Below, piece after piece: positions 16,639 through 25,440 of a stretch of DNA of 43,982 nt (the first letter of the stretch is position 1; every line of letters starts with the position of its first letter). Origin of the DNA: Patescibacteria group bacterium. GTDB lineage: Bacteria; Patescibacteriota; Gracilibacteria; UBA1369; 2-02-FULL-48-14. The notes beneath the pieces are model-generated. The model was not told the origin of the DNA. It did no database searches and saw nothing but the letters and a program-made list of their open reading frames with translations. Both the position numbers and the translations under genes were made by a program. The DNA is taken from positions 1 to 43,982 of the forward strand of contig JAHIVE010000041.1 in assembly GCA_018816805.1 (NCBI GenBank), written 5' to 3'.

Positions 16639-18350
16639 TCTTCAGATGGTTCAGATATTGCAAGGCTTTGAATTAAATCAATGAAATTGCAGTTATTAAT
16701 GCGAGTTTTCATGTTTTCAAAGGCTGTATTCTTGTTGTCTGGATTTTCACGTAATTCTTTGAGAAGGCCGTTGAATATATGATAGTAAACCCCGAAAACT
16801 TTATTCATATTGGATCCTCTGGCAAATGTTCTTTGGGATTGGACGCGACGGGCCTTGAATTCTTCAAATAGTGCTTCAATTTCAGCTTTTAGTTTGTCTG
16901 TGTGTACGAGGTCTGGACAGATTGAGATTCTTCTGTAGATGTCTAGAATGTCGCTGTGAGTTTGTTTTAGTTTTGCCGTTAAATACATAGCTAGAAAATT
17001 TGTACTGCCATCTTGATCTAGGTCCAGATCACGGATTACTTGGTCGGCTTGCGCAATAAAAGTTTGAGCATAACTTAGATGTGGCTGGAATTGAATTTCC
17101 TGCATTTCAGTTTTACGACGGGCTAGATTTTTTTTAATTTTCTCTTTGGTTTTTTCGTCCAGTTTTGTGCCTCTGAAGAGGTTGAGTTGTCGTGTGTCTT
17201 CTTCAAATGACTCAATTAATTCCATAAATTTTTCAAGTGGTAAATCTTGAGAGGCAAGGAGTTGAGTTAGAATTGCAGCGTCTGTGCCAAGGTGACCTGA
17301 GATTCTGCCAATTTTATCTCTTCTGCGAGAGAATCTACGGTTTGTGGCCACAAGGCGAGCTTGCAGTGCGCGAGGGTTGTTTCTGCCTTTACGATCTTTT
17401 AAAGGCAGGGTGCTCATGACTTGGTCGAGAATTGCAACTTTCTCTATGTCTTCAACGTTTTTTAATTGGTCGATTATTTCTTTTAATTCCGTTTTGATTC
17501 CTTCTTCATCTGCAGGAGTTAAGGTTCGCCAGTCGTCCAGGCAAATGTGGATGTCCTCAATTTTGTTTTGGAGTGCTTGGAGGAGACGGACTTCGTCAGT
17601 ATAACTTTTATCAATGTGGACAAGGCGTCTTTCTGCGGCGTGTATGTCTGTTACTGTGAATGATTTTTTGAGATCATTGTCACGTTGTGCTATAAAAACC
17701 ATTCCTTTTTTTGGTCCGTCTGAAACTTTGAGCATTCTACCTGGAGCTCCTTTGCGGAATCTTAATTCTTTTCCTTGGTGAAAGACCGGTTCAAGGTCTA
17801 GAAGTACTTCACGAACGGCGGGAATTGCGGATATTTTTGCTTTGGTTCTTTCAATTATTTTTGCTCGGGGTGGGGCTTTATGATCTTCAAGGCCTAGATT
17901 GTCAAGGTCTGTTGATTCTAGCCAAAGCGGTGCAATTACTGCGGCTTTGAGCTCTTCTTGTTCGTGACCGTGGCGTGGGCGGATTCGAAATGGGCCAGGG
18001 CATAAACATTCTTGAGCGGTTTTACTTGCGGTTCGTCCACCTTTATTGAAATTTTCGTCTCCTTTCATTCGATCTAAAAACGGATTGTTTTCCAGTTGCT
18101 CAAGGAAGGATTGAAATACCAAATGAAGCGCCTCAAGTTGTTTGACGATTCTATTGTGTGATCTGTCTGGTTGAGATGGGTTTGTTGTTTTTAGACATGA
18201 CTCATAAACGTCTTGGAGAAGTTTTTCAACGTAGGGATGTGCGCGGTACCTGTTTTTTTTCTCGTCCCAAACGGGTGCCCAGGGTTTTGCTAGCTCGCCA
18301 ATGCGATTGAATTCAGGGCTTAGGTCAGGTACGGGGTTTAGTTTGACCAT
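16635..18350 (-). CDS. 571-residue helical protein of unknown function
   Basis: No known family is recognised. The protein is soluble-looking, charged and mostly helical, with Arg/Lys/Glu-rich stretches (EKTKEKIKKNLARRKTEMQE). It has no signal peptide or membrane helix. Near residues 75-95 it contains LEQLENNPFLDRMKGDENF, which resembles part of the 130-residue unknown protein at 24350 (NEILEGSPFLERIMGDD). It lies 47 bases after the penicillin-binding protein gene on the same strand, so the two may be one operon and the product may serve wall synthesis or division. Its stop overlaps the convergent Notum-like gene by four bases. Confidence 0.75.
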   Translation of the reverse strand: MVKLNPVPDLSPEFNRIGELAKPWAPVWDEKKNRYRAHPYVEKLLQDVYESCLKTTNPSQPDRSHNRIVKQLEALHLVFQSFLEQLENNPFLDRMKGDENFNKGGRTASKTAQECLCPGPFRIRPRHGHEQEELKAAVIAPLWLESTDLDNLGLEDHKAPPRAKIIERTKAKISAIPAVREVLLDLEPVFHQGKELRFRKGAPGRMLKVSDGPKKGMVFIAQRDNDLKKSFTVTDIHAAERRLVHIDKSYTDEVRLLQALQNKIEDIHICLDDWRTLTPADEEGIKTELKEIIDQLKNVEDIEKVAILDQVMSTLPLKDRKGRNNPRALQARLVATNRRFSRRRDKIGRISGHLGTDAAILTQLLASQDLPLEKFMELIESFEEDTRQLNLFRGTKLDEKTKEKIKKNLARRKTEMQEIQFQPHLSYAQTFIAQADQVIRDLDLDQDGSTNFLAMYLTAKLKQTHSDILDIYRRISICPDLVHTDKLKAEIEALFEEFKARRVQSQRTFARGSNMNKVFGVYYHIFNGLLKELRENPDNKNTAFENMKTRINNCNFIDLIQSLAISEPSED

Positions 18351-18397
18351 GCAATGAAGTTAGAAGGGAACATTGAAGCATGGAAATTGGCTTTTGG

Positions 18398-20650
18398 CTA
18401 TTCTTTGTCAGGCGGGATGTTGTAATAGTCAAAAAGATAAGTGGCGATGTTTTTGTAAATGAAACCTGCGGTTGATGCACCCCATTCAACGGTTCGTGGG
18501 CGGTCCAGTTTGACTAGAACAATGAATATAGGGTCGTCAATTGGACCGAATCCAACAAAAGAACCAATTGTTGTACCACGGCCTTTCAGGGCTTTCCCCC
18601 ATTTGTATGTTTGTGCCGTTCCTGATTTTCCAGCAAAATAGTGGTTGTCCAGGGCGAGTGAGAGATAACTTTCTGCGGTTGCGACCATCATTGCAGTAAT
18701 TGTTTCCGCACTTTCTTTTTCCAGCACTTGACGGACAATTTGAGGTTCAAAAGTTTCTACGCTGCCATCAGGGTATTCTATTTGCTTTATAATTTGTGGC
18801 TGCATCATAATCCCCCCGTTTGCAAGAGTGGTATAAGCTTGGATTAGCTGCAAAGGGGTGACGGATATACCTTGTCCGAATGCTTTTGTTACAAGTTCCG
18901 AGTCTGCCCAGTAGTCATAATATTCAAGTGTGCCTGTGACTTCGTCATTAATGGTGATGCCTGTGCGCTCTGTGAACCCGTAATTTTTGAGGTAGCTGTA
19001 CATGAGATTTCGACCCATTTTCATTGCGACCCAAGCCATTCCAGTGTTGCAAGAGTGCTGCAAAACTTGAGTCATTGTTTCAATGCCGTGGTATGTATCA
19101 TCAAAAGTGTGGATTTCGTATTCGTCAACTTGTAGGGGGCCACTGTCTACAAAAGTTGTGTTTGCCGTTACTTCGTCTGAGTCTACTGCTGCTCCCATTA
19201 CGAGTGGCTTGAAGACTGATCCTGGCTCGTAAACTTCTTGAACCATTTTGTTTTTGTAGACTTCAGGACCTACTTTATTTATGTAACCAAAATATTTTTC
19301 CGGGGCGTTTGCGTCCGGGAAGAGTTGAATTCTGACGTCCGGGTCTTTGTGAAGATAAAGCCAATAAATCGGTTCTTCTTCAGTGCCGCGGATAAAAAAG
19401 TTTTTTTCTTTGTCTTCTTCAGAGAGGGTGATTTCTTCTTTTTCGAATACGTCACCGTATGTGTTTGGGTTGAAGGTTGGGTATTGGGCCATGGCCAGGA
19501 TGGCGCCGGTTTTTGGGTTCATTACAATTACTTGTCCGCTGTCTGCTTGATATTCTTCGACTCCTTGAGCCAAGTAGCGTTCAACTTGAAGCTGTATGGC
19601 TCGATCAATTGTTAGTGTTATATCTGCACCGTCCTGGGCTTCTTCAATTATTGAGGTTCCTACCGTGATTTGTTTGCCGTATGCGTCGAGTTGGGATGTG
19701 AAAATTCCATCTTTGCCTTTGAGTATGTCGTTAAAGGTGCCCTCCATTCCGTATTGGCCGTCGCCGGCGGAGTTTACGTAGCCAAGAACTTGCGCAGCAA
19801 GTTCGCCTTCCGGGTAAAAGCGGAAATATTCTTCTTTTAAGCGAATTCCCAAGAATTTTGGTTCTTCAAGTTGGCGGTCTTCTTCCAAAATGGTTTCAAT
19901 TTGTTTGGAAATTTCAGGTTCCAGTTTGTGCTTTAAAATTACGTAGCGATTTTTGCCAAGCAGGGTGCTTTCAAGTCCGTCTGCGTCCGTTCCAAAAACT
20001 TCCGCTAAGCGCTTTGCAGTGGCGCTTTTATTGGAGATTTTGGAGGGGAAAGCGTAGAGGTTGCCTCCGTCTGAAACTTCCAGTCCTTCCAATTTGAGAT
20101 CTTTAAGTTCCTGGAGTGTCAGTTCATCCAGGTCTTCTGCAATTAAAATTACATCACGGGTTTTTCTGGCAAGTATGTCACGAAGATTGGCTTCAAAGTC
20201 TGCTGCCAATTCTTCATCTGTTTTGGGTTTGAGTTTGTCCTCTGCTTCTTTGCGGAGTTCTTCATTTTCTATTTCAGAGATTGTTTTTTCTTCCTCTTCC
20301 AGGCGTTTGTCGTCCAGTTCTCTTTCAATTTCCAGATCAAAAAGGAGAGGAGCAAGGGTCGAAGCCAAAAGGTCCGGGTCGTCAATTAGGGTGGGGTCCG
20401 CGTAGATCATGTCCAGCGTGGTGTTGGTGGCCAGTTTGTAGACGTCTCCAGAGTGGTAGTCGTCAATTAAAATCTCTCCCCGGCGGGAAGGCAATGTGGT
20501 GTAGCCTTGTTGTTCACGTTGGGCGATTGCTTTGTAGTAGCCGTGATGGATGACTTGTAAGAAAAATAAGCGCAATACAATTGCAGAGCTAATTAGAATG
20601 ACTACTGCAAACAGGATATGAATGCGAGTGATTTGGAGCGGTTGTTTCAT
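18398..20650 (-). CDS. Class B penicillin-binding protein (transpeptidase)
   Basis: This is a peptidoglycan transpeptidase of 750 residues. A single N-terminal membrane helix (about 10-32) is followed by the dimerisation domain beginning RRGEILIDD, a long charged insert (about 105-165, ERELDDKRLEEEEKTISE), and the transpeptidase domain with SVFK (catalytic Ser near 478), SCN (near 532) and KSGT (near 674). The KTG triad is KSG, which is seen in many class B enzymes. It belongs with FtsI/PbpA types, but which one is not certain. I chose the ATG at 20650; an in-frame TTG 12 bases upstream is less likely since the promoter predicts a start near 20656. Confidence 0.92.
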   Translation of the reverse strand: MKQPLQITRIHILFAVVILISSAIVLRLFFLQVIHHGYYKAIAQREQQGYTTLPSRRGEILIDDYHSGDVYKLATNTTLDMIYADPTLIDDPDLLASTLAPLLFDLEIERELDDKRLEEEEKTISEIENEELRKEAEDKLKPKTDEELAADFEANLRDILARKTRDVILIAEDLDELTLQELKDLKLEGLEVSDGGNLYAFPSKISNKSATAKRLAEVFGTDADGLESTLLGKNRYVILKHKLEPEISKQIETILEEDRQLEEPKFLGIRLKEEYFRFYPEGELAAQVLGYVNSAGDGQYGMEGTFNDILKGKDGIFTSQLDAYGKQITVGTSIIEEAQDGADITLTIDRAIQLQVERYLAQGVEEYQADSGQVIVMNPKTGAILAMAQYPTFNPNTYGDVFEKEEITLSEEDKEKNFFIRGTEEEPIYWLYLHKDPDVRIQLFPDANAPEKYFGYINKVGPEVYKNKMVQEVYEPGSVFKPLVMGAAVDSDEVTANTTFVDSGPLQVDEYEIHTFDDTYHGIETMTQVLQHSCNTGMAWVAMKMGRNLMYSYLKNYGFTERTGITINDEVTGTLEYYDYWADSELVTKAFGQGISVTPLQLIQAYTTLANGGIMMQPQIIKQIEYPDGSVETFEPQIVRQVLEKESAETITAMMVATAESYLSLALDNHYFAGKSGTAQTYKWGKALKGRGTTIGSFVGFGPIDDPIFIVLVKLDRPRTVEWGASTAGFIYKNIATYLFDYYNIPPDKE

Positions 20651-20662
20651 TTTTACTCTCAA

Positions 20663-20691
20663 ACCATATCTTTTGTACGGAATCTTGTAAA
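20663..20691 (-). promoter_or_regulatory. Promoter of the penicillin-binding protein gene
   Basis: On the minus strand TTTACA (20686-20691), 17 bases, TATGGT (20663-20668). The start near 20656 leaves only about six bases before the ATG at 20650, so the mRNA is nearly leaderless. Confidence 0.45.
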
Positions 20692-20700
20692 TGTTAGAAG
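20673..20700 (+). promoter_or_regulatory. Promoter of the M16 peptidase gene
   Basis: TTGTAC (20673-20678), 16 bases, TAGAAG (20695-20700), overlapping the divergent promoter on the other strand. The start would be near 20707. Confidence 0.4.
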
Positions 20701-20733
20701 TTGAGAGTATTTTGGAGGCCCTTAAGAGATCTT

Positions 20734-22002
20734 ATGTATAGAAAATCCACCCTTACGAACGGTTTGCGTGTTATTACAAACAAAATGTCCGGCACGAATG
20801 CAGTCACTTGTATGGTTTTAGTGAAAGCCGGATCTAGGTGGGAGACAAAGAATATCAGCGGGATTTCGCACTTTTTGGAGCATATGTTTTTCAAAGGCGC
20901 GAAAAAATATGAAAATGCAAAAGCGGTTTCTGAGGCGATAGATAGTGTTGGTGGTGATTTTAATGCTTTTACGGGGAAGGAGTATGCCGGTTATTATGTG
21001 AAAGTGGCGTCTGCGCATACCAAACTTGCTTTGGACGTGCTGTCTGACATGATGCAGCATGCAAGGTTCGCGGAGGAGGAAATTGAAAAGGAGCGCGGGG
21101 TGATTTTGGAGGAATTCAATATGTATCAGGATACGCCAATGTATCAGGTGGCGTGGAATTTTGAGCGCGCTATGTTTGGGGACCAGCCGCTTGGTTGGGA
21201 TGAAATTGGGTTAAAAGATGTGATTAGAGGGCTTAAAAGGGAGGACTTTGTGAAGTATAAAGAGTCGCTTTATACAACTGAGAATATGGTTTTGGTTATG
21301 GCTGGGGATGTGAATCATGATGAAGCTGAAAAATTGGCCGACAAATATTTTCATATGGAGGCAGTTAAAACTACTCGGGAAATGAAGTCGTTTGTTTCCG
21401 GATTGGATAGTGTTGAGCGCGTTAGTTTGCAGACCAAAAAGACCGAGCAGACGCATTTGGTTTGCGGTGTGCCTGGCTTGCCGGAGGATCACAAGGATCA
21501 CTATGTTTTGAAGGTTTTGGCTTCAGTTTTGGGAGGCAGCATGAGTTCCAGGATGTTTTTGGCGGTTCGTGAGGCTAAAGGGCTTGCTTACTATATTTCA
21601 ACGGGAACCGAGGATTATTTGGATACAGGCGCTTTGTATACTCGGGCAGGGGTGGATGTGAACCGGGTTGATGATGCTGTTAAGGCAATTGTTGAGGAGT
21701 ATGATAAGGTTAGGAGGCTGGGTGTGCCGGCGACGGAGGTGAAGAAGGGAAGGGAGTTTTTGAAGGGGAAGTTGACTTTGAGGCTTGAGGATTCGGAGAA
21801 TTTGGCGCAAATGTATGCGCGGGACGAACTTTTGCATGATGGTGTAAGGACTTACGCAGAAATTGCCAAGGAGATTGATGAAGTAACGGCGGAAGATGTG
21901 CACAGAGTTGCGAAAGATTTGCTTCAAGACGACGCGTTATATTTGGCGGTGATTGGGCCGTATGAAGATGAGGAGAGGTTTTTGAAGGGGCTTAAGTTTT
22001 AG
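20734..22002 (+). CDS. M16 family zinc peptidase
   Basis: This 422-residue protease belongs to the pitrilysin/processing-peptidase family M16. The inverted zinc motif is HFLEH (His46, Glu49, His50), and the distal Glu lies in EEIEKERGVILEEF about 75 residues later. The C-terminal half carries MSSRMFLAVREAKGLAYYIS, with the Arg and Tyr that position substrate in M16 enzymes. It is the single-domain-pair form (about 420 residues) that acts as a dimer in bacteria. It likely degrades peptides in the cytoplasm. I chose the ATG at 20734 because MYRKSTLTNGLRVI matches the family start. It is divergent from the penicillin-binding protein and convergent with the next gene. Confidence 0.9.
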   Translation: MYRKSTLTNGLRVITNKMSGTNAVTCMVLVKAGSRWETKNISGISHFLEHMFFKGAKKYENAKAVSEAIDSVGGDFNAFTGKEYAGYYVKVASAHTKLALDVLSDMMQHARFAEEEIEKERGVILEEFNMYQDTPMYQVAWNFERAMFGDQPLGWDEIGLKDVIRGLKREDFVKYKESLYTTENMVLVMAGDVNHDEAEKLADKYFHMEAVKTTREMKSFVSGLDSVERVSLQTKKTEQTHLVCGVPGLPEDHKDHYVLKVLASVLGGSMSSRMFLAVREAKGLAYYISTGTEDYLDTGALYTRAGVDVNRVDDAVKAIVEEYDKVRRLGVPATEVKKGREFLKGKLTLRLEDSENLAQMYARDELLHDGVRTYAEIAKEIDEVTAEDVHRVAKDLLQDDALYLAVIGPYEDEERFLKGLKF

Positions 22003-22592
22003 TTCTCAGTAAATCCGACCAGAGCGTTTTTAGGAGCACTCTCCATAATTTTAGAGACTGCTTTTCTGATTTCTTCTCTGGTCCCCGAGAGTATTAAAGT
22101 ATTTGTTTCACCTTCAGGTTCAATATTTATTGATACGTTAGGGTCGAGTGTGACCATTTTTTCCAGAATGCTTTGAATCGACAGGCGGACTGTTAGTTGG
22201 GCGGATGATGTTGGTTTGTCATGCGGGCTTCTGTAACCCTCTCTAATGCTTTCTTTAATTTTTTTTAATAATATTGTTTGTGCCTCTTCGTCATTTGGGA
22301 AGAAATATCTTGCTACAGCTATATATCTTGGTTGAATATCCGCTACTCCTACTCCTCCGCGCTTCTTGTCTGTAAAAACCCCTTTTGCCATTTGCCAAAG
22401 TTGTCTTGAGCTAACCGCCGGCCCGGTTCCTTGATTATAATCAGGTCTAAGTTTACTCATTTCTGAAGCCATTATTTTATAACTTTTCCCACAATGCAAA
22501 ATACCAAGCTTGATTATTTCTTGAGCAGTCATTCTTTCCATTTCTTCATGCGTGAGTTGTGATTCTGTGGTTTGTGATTTAATTTCAGTCAT
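21999..22592 (-). CDS. 197-residue protein of unknown function
   Basis: No family is recognised. The N-terminal half (about 15-75) is helical and charged, including EIIKLGILHCGKSYKIMASE and SSRQLWQMAKGVFTDKKRGG. The second half (120-190) has alternating strands and helices, SAQLTVRLSIQSILEKMV and TNTLILSGTREEIRKAVSK, which could be a small alpha/beta binding domain. There is no signal peptide. A good promoter (TTGACT, 17, TATTAT) on the same strand supports the ATG at 22592. Its stop overlaps the convergent M16 gene by four bases, and it is divergent from ndk. Confidence 0.7.
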   Translation of the reverse strand: MTEIKSQTTESQLTHEEMERMTAQEIIKLGILHCGKSYKIMASEMSKLRPDYNQGTGPAVSSRQLWQMAKGVFTDKKRGGVGVADIQPRYIAVARYFFPNDEEAQTILLKKIKESIREGYRSPHDKPTSSAQLTVRLSIQSILEKMVTLDPNVSINIEPEGETNTLILSGTREEIRKAVSKIMESAPKNALVGFTEN

Positions 22593-22613
22593 ATTTTGAA
22601 TTATTGGAGGCGG

Positions 22614-22642
22614 ATAATACTAGTGCACTATTGGGTAGTCAA
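22614..22642 (-). promoter_or_regulatory. Promoter of the 197-residue protein gene
   Basis: Minus strand TTGACT (22637-22642), 17 bases, TATTAT (22614-22619); start near 22607, leader of about 15 bases. Confidence 0.6.
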
Positions 22643-22714
22643 ATTTTCTTTGAGATTTCTATTGGTTTTTTTTTGATTTTCAGGCAAGCTGTGGGCGAAT
22701 TTAAACGATACATT

Positions 22715-23176
22715 ATGGAAAGAACACTTGTACTTATTAAACCGGATGCCGTGCAACGGGGGCTTGTGGGGGAGATTATTTCCAGGTTTGAGAAGAAAGG
22801 GCTGAAGTTGGTGGGACTCAAGATGATGACGCTTGATGAGGCGGTTTTGAGGGAGCATTATGCGCATTTGGCGGATAAACCTTTTTTTGAAGGCTTGTCT
22901 AATTTTATGAAGAGTTCGCCGGTTATTGCACTTTGTTTAGAGGGGCTTGAGGCTGTTGATGCGGTTAGGTTGGTGACGGGGATTACAAAAGCACGGGAAG
23001 CTGATGGTGGTACTATTAGAGGTGACTTTGCCATGAGTGTTTCATGCAATGTTGTGCATGCATCTGATTCACGCGAGTCAGCGGAGAAAGAAGTGCCAAG
23101 ATTTTTCAACCCTGATGAAATTCATGAATACTTCAAGAGCGAATACGTGCACGTGTACGCAGAAGACGAACGCTAG
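22715..23176 (+). CDS. ndk: Nucleoside diphosphate kinase
   Basis: This 153-residue enzyme passes the terminal phosphate between nucleoside di- and triphosphates through a phosphohistidine. The family motifs are clear: MERTLVLIKPDAVQRGLVG at the start, SRFEKKGLKLVGLKMM, and the active-site His in SCNVVHASDS, followed by AEKEVPRFFNPDEI. The ATG at 22715 gives the usual family start and length; a longer reading from 22604 adds a segment that overlaps the divergent promoter. The TAG is fused to an AGGAGG sequence that precedes pabB, so the two genes are probably co-transcribed. Confidence 0.97.
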   Translation: MERTLVLIKPDAVQRGLVGEIISRFEKKGLKLVGLKMMTLDEAVLREHYAHLADKPFFEGLSNFMKSSPVIALCLEGLEAVDAVRLVTGITKAREADGGTIRGDFAMSVSCNVVHASDSRESAEKEVPRFFNPDEIHEYFKSEYVHVYAEDER

Positions 23177-23180
23177 GAGG
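23175..23180 (+). promoter_or_regulatory. Strong Shine-Dalgarno sequence before pabB
   Basis: AGGAGG, overlapping the ndk stop codon. It is the only perfect one I noticed before a gene in this window. Six bases later the pabB frame has GTT (23187), not a standard start codon. Confidence 0.5.
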
Positions 23181-23186
23181 TCTCAA

Positions 23187-24320
23187 GTTTGGCGTCGATT
23201 TTTAGAGCTTAGGGAGGCAGGGAAGCGGCCTGTGCTTTTTGATGGTCATGGTAGGTGGAGTTATGTTTGTGTGCCGGCGGAGGTTCAGCCGGAGTATGGG
23301 GAGGATTTGGGGTTTTTGGATGTGGGAGGAGGTGAGGTGGGTAATGGGCCGGCTTTTGAAGGCGGATGGGTCGGTTTTTTGACTTATGATTTTGGGCTTT
23401 CGCTGCTTGGTGTTCGGTCACGACATAAGGCTAAATTGCCACGGATGTGGTGGCGGTTTTGTGACCAGGTTTTTGCGTTTTTGGTGACTCAGGAGGATTC
23501 GCTTGAGGGGGAGTTTTTGCTGAGGGATTTTGGGCCTTCGCTTTTACCGGAGGAATATGCGGAGAAAATTGAGAAGATTCATGAGTTTGAGCGAAACGGA
23601 GATTCGTATCAAGTTAATTTTGCACAGGAGTTTAGGGGTGAATTTGAGGGAGATCCGTTTTTTTTGTATTGCGCACTTTTTGCGGCAAATCCGTCAGCGA
23701 TGTGTTTTTATGCGGAGGATGACGGGTGGGCGGTTTGCAGTAATTCGCCGGAACGGCTTTTTTCTTTGCGGGATGGTGTTGTCCGGGCGGAGCCAATAAA
23801 GGGGACGGTTGGAGCGGAGGAAGATGCGGGGTTTTTGCTTAAGGATGAGAAAAGTCAGGCGGAGCTTTCAATGATTGTAGATTTACTGCGGAATGATCTG
23901 GGGCGGGTTGCGCGGACAGGAAGTGTTCGAGTGCCTAAGCATGCGGCGGTGATGGATTTAAAAAATGTTCGGCATACTTACAGTGCTATAGAGGCGGAGC
24001 TAAAGAATGGTTTGGGCGCTAGCGATATTTTGAAGGCGCTTATACCGGGTGGGTCGGTGACGGGGTGTCCAAAGAAACGGACTTGTGAAATTATTGATGA
24101 GTTGGAGAGTTTTAGCCGGGGGGCGTATTGTGGGAGCAGTGGGTTTGTATCTGTAAATGGGTGCGCGGATTTTAATATTATGATTCGGACGGCGACTGTC
24201 GCGGATGGGCGCTTGGTTTTTCCGGCGGGCGGGGGGATTTTGATAGACAGCAGGGCGGAGGATGAATATGAGGAGACAATTAAGAAGGTGGGCGTTGTCA
24301 AAATGCTTAAAATGGTTTAG
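23187..24320 (+). CDS. pabB: Aminodeoxychorismate synthase component I
   Basis: This enzyme, with a glutaminase partner not seen here, adds an amino group to chorismate for p-aminobenzoate and folate synthesis. The chorismate-binding core shows NGDSYQVNFAQEF, NSPERLFSLRDG, EPIKGTVG, DLLRNDLGRVARTGSV, RHTYSAIEAEL and PGGSVTGCPKKRTCEIIDEL, then the family end SGFVSVNGCADFNIMIRT. The core is complete although the N-terminal part is short. The start is unresolved. No ATG, GTG or TTG lies in frame at a good distance from the AGGAGG. Options are an ATG inside ndk (23115 or 23124), GTG 23232, or a GTT start at 23187, which I list because similarity seems to begin there. The 130-residue gene and pabC follow. 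Confidence 0.88.
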   Translation, partial: VWRRFLELREAGKRPVLFDGHGRWSYVCVPAEVQPEYGEDLGFLDVGGGEVGNGPAFEGGWVGFLTYDFGLSLLGVRSRHKAKLPRMWWRFCDQVFAFLVTQEDSLEGEFLLRDFGPSLLPEEYAEKIEKIHEFERNGDSYQVNFAQEFRGEFEGDPFFLYCALFAANPSAMCFYAEDDGWAVCSNSPERLFSLRDGVVRAEPIKGTVGAEEDAGFLLKDEKSQAELSMIVDLLRNDLGRVARTGSVRVPKHAAVMDLKNVRHTYSAIEAELKNGLGASDILKALIPGGSVTGCPKKRTCEIIDELESFSRGAYCGSSGFVSVNGCADFNIMIRTATVADGRLVFPAGGGILIDSRAEDEYEETIKKVGVVKMLKMV

Positions 24321-24349
24321 GATCCAGCCGGAATTAATCTTATTATTTT

Positions 24350-24742
24350 ATGATTGAAGAAGAAACCAATGAACCTAGTATGCCGGATTTTGCGGCTTGC
24401 GGTAGTTTTGAAGAGTTGGTTGAAAGTTTTGAAAAAGTGGAGGGGGATAGAGATTTGCAGGCGGATTTTGATGTTGAGCATCTTGAAGCGATTGTTGGAA
24501 AGGTGGAGTCTTTGATTTTGGAAAATCAGGGGGCGATTGAAGCCACAAAAGGTTCCATTGATAACTCATCGGCTTTTAAGAGGGCGCAAGATGCGCTTGA
24601 TTCCCTATGTGCGCTTTTCAATGAAATTTTGGAGGGGTCGCCTTTTTTGGAAAGGATTATGGGTGATGATATTAGGGCGGTAGTTGTTCGTTTTACAGAG
24701 TTGAAGTCGCAAATTGGGCAGGGTTTAGATTTTTTTAAATGA
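24350..24742 (+). CDS. 130-residue acidic protein of unknown function
   Basis: This acidic, helical protein has no signal peptide and no recognised family. The segment LDSLCALFNEILEGSPFL (about residues 84-101) followed by ERIMGDD resembles residues around 75-95 of the 571-residue unknown protein at 16635. It is inserted between pabB and pabC and its TGA overlaps the pabC ATG by four bases, so it is translated with the folate genes. That position does not by itself give it a folate role. Confidence 0.7.
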   Translation: MIEEETNEPSMPDFAACGSFEELVESFEKVEGDRDLQADFDVEHLEAIVGKVESLILENQGAIEATKGSIDNSSAFKRAQDALDSLCALFNEILEGSPFLERIMGDDIRAVVVRFTELKSQIGQGLDFFK

Positions 24743-25440
24743 AAAATTTGTCTGTCCATTCCGGCGTGTATGAGACGCTCCGAAGTTTTTCCGGGATTTT
24801 TGTTTTTTTACCGGAGCATGAGGCGCGGCTAAAGTCGTCTTGTTCGGCGATGGGTTTGGAGGCACCGGATTTAAAAGAGATAGCGGAGCGGTTTAGGGAA
24901 AAGGATGTTCGTTTGCGGGTGAGTGTTAATGTTTTGGGTGAAGTGGAGGTTCGTTCTGAACATTTGCCTGCGTGGAGTGGGTCGTTTTTGTACCCGGAGG
25001 TTTGGCGGGTGAAGCCGGTGCATGTGGAAAGAAAAGATCCGGAGCTGAAAAGTACGGATACGGAAGCGCAGACTGCGGCAAGGAAGGAGGCGCGGAGGGA
25101 TGGATACGGGGAGGTTTTGTTGGTGTCCGTGGATGGCAGGATAACCGAGGGTGGGATTACGAATGTTTGGTTTGTTGCGGGGGATCATTTGGTGACACCC
25201 GGGAGGGATATTTTGCCTGGGATTTCACGGGGGCTTGTTTTGAAAGCGTGTGAGGCGCTTGGGATTGAAGTTGAGGAGCGGGATATTTTTGAAACTGAAT
25301 TGAGTGATTTTGATGCGGTTTTTTTGACGAATTCGATTCGCGGAATGGTTGCGACGGATGAGGTTCATCCGTTGATGCTGCGGGTTGCGGAGTGGTGTTC
25401 TTCCTACATTAACCAACGGATTGATGCAGCGAGATACTAA
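24739..25440 (+). CDS. pabC: Aminodeoxychorismate lyase / class IV aminotransferase
   Basis: This is a PLP enzyme of the class IV aminotransferase fold, 233 residues. It should split aminodeoxychorismate into p-aminobenzoate and pyruvate. The PLP Lys is in DPELKSTDTEAQTAAR, followed by the family strand GRITEGGITNVWFV and TPGRDILPGISRGLV, then FLTNSIRGMVATDEV. The family includes branched-chain aminotransferases and D-amino acid aminotransferases, but the small size and the position between pabB and folP make PabC the best reading. Overlaps: 4 bases with the gene before it and 17 with folP. Confidence 0.85.
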   Translation: MKNLSVHSGVYETLRSFSGIFVFLPEHEARLKSSCSAMGLEAPDLKEIAERFREKDVRLRVSVNVLGEVEVRSEHLPAWSGSFLYPEVWRVKPVHVERKDPELKSTDTEAQTAARKEARRDGYGEVLLVSVDGRITEGGITNVWFVAGDHLVTPGRDILPGISRGLVLKACEALGIEVEERDIFETELSDFDAVFLTNSIRGMVATDEVHPLMLRVAEWCSSYINQRIDAARY

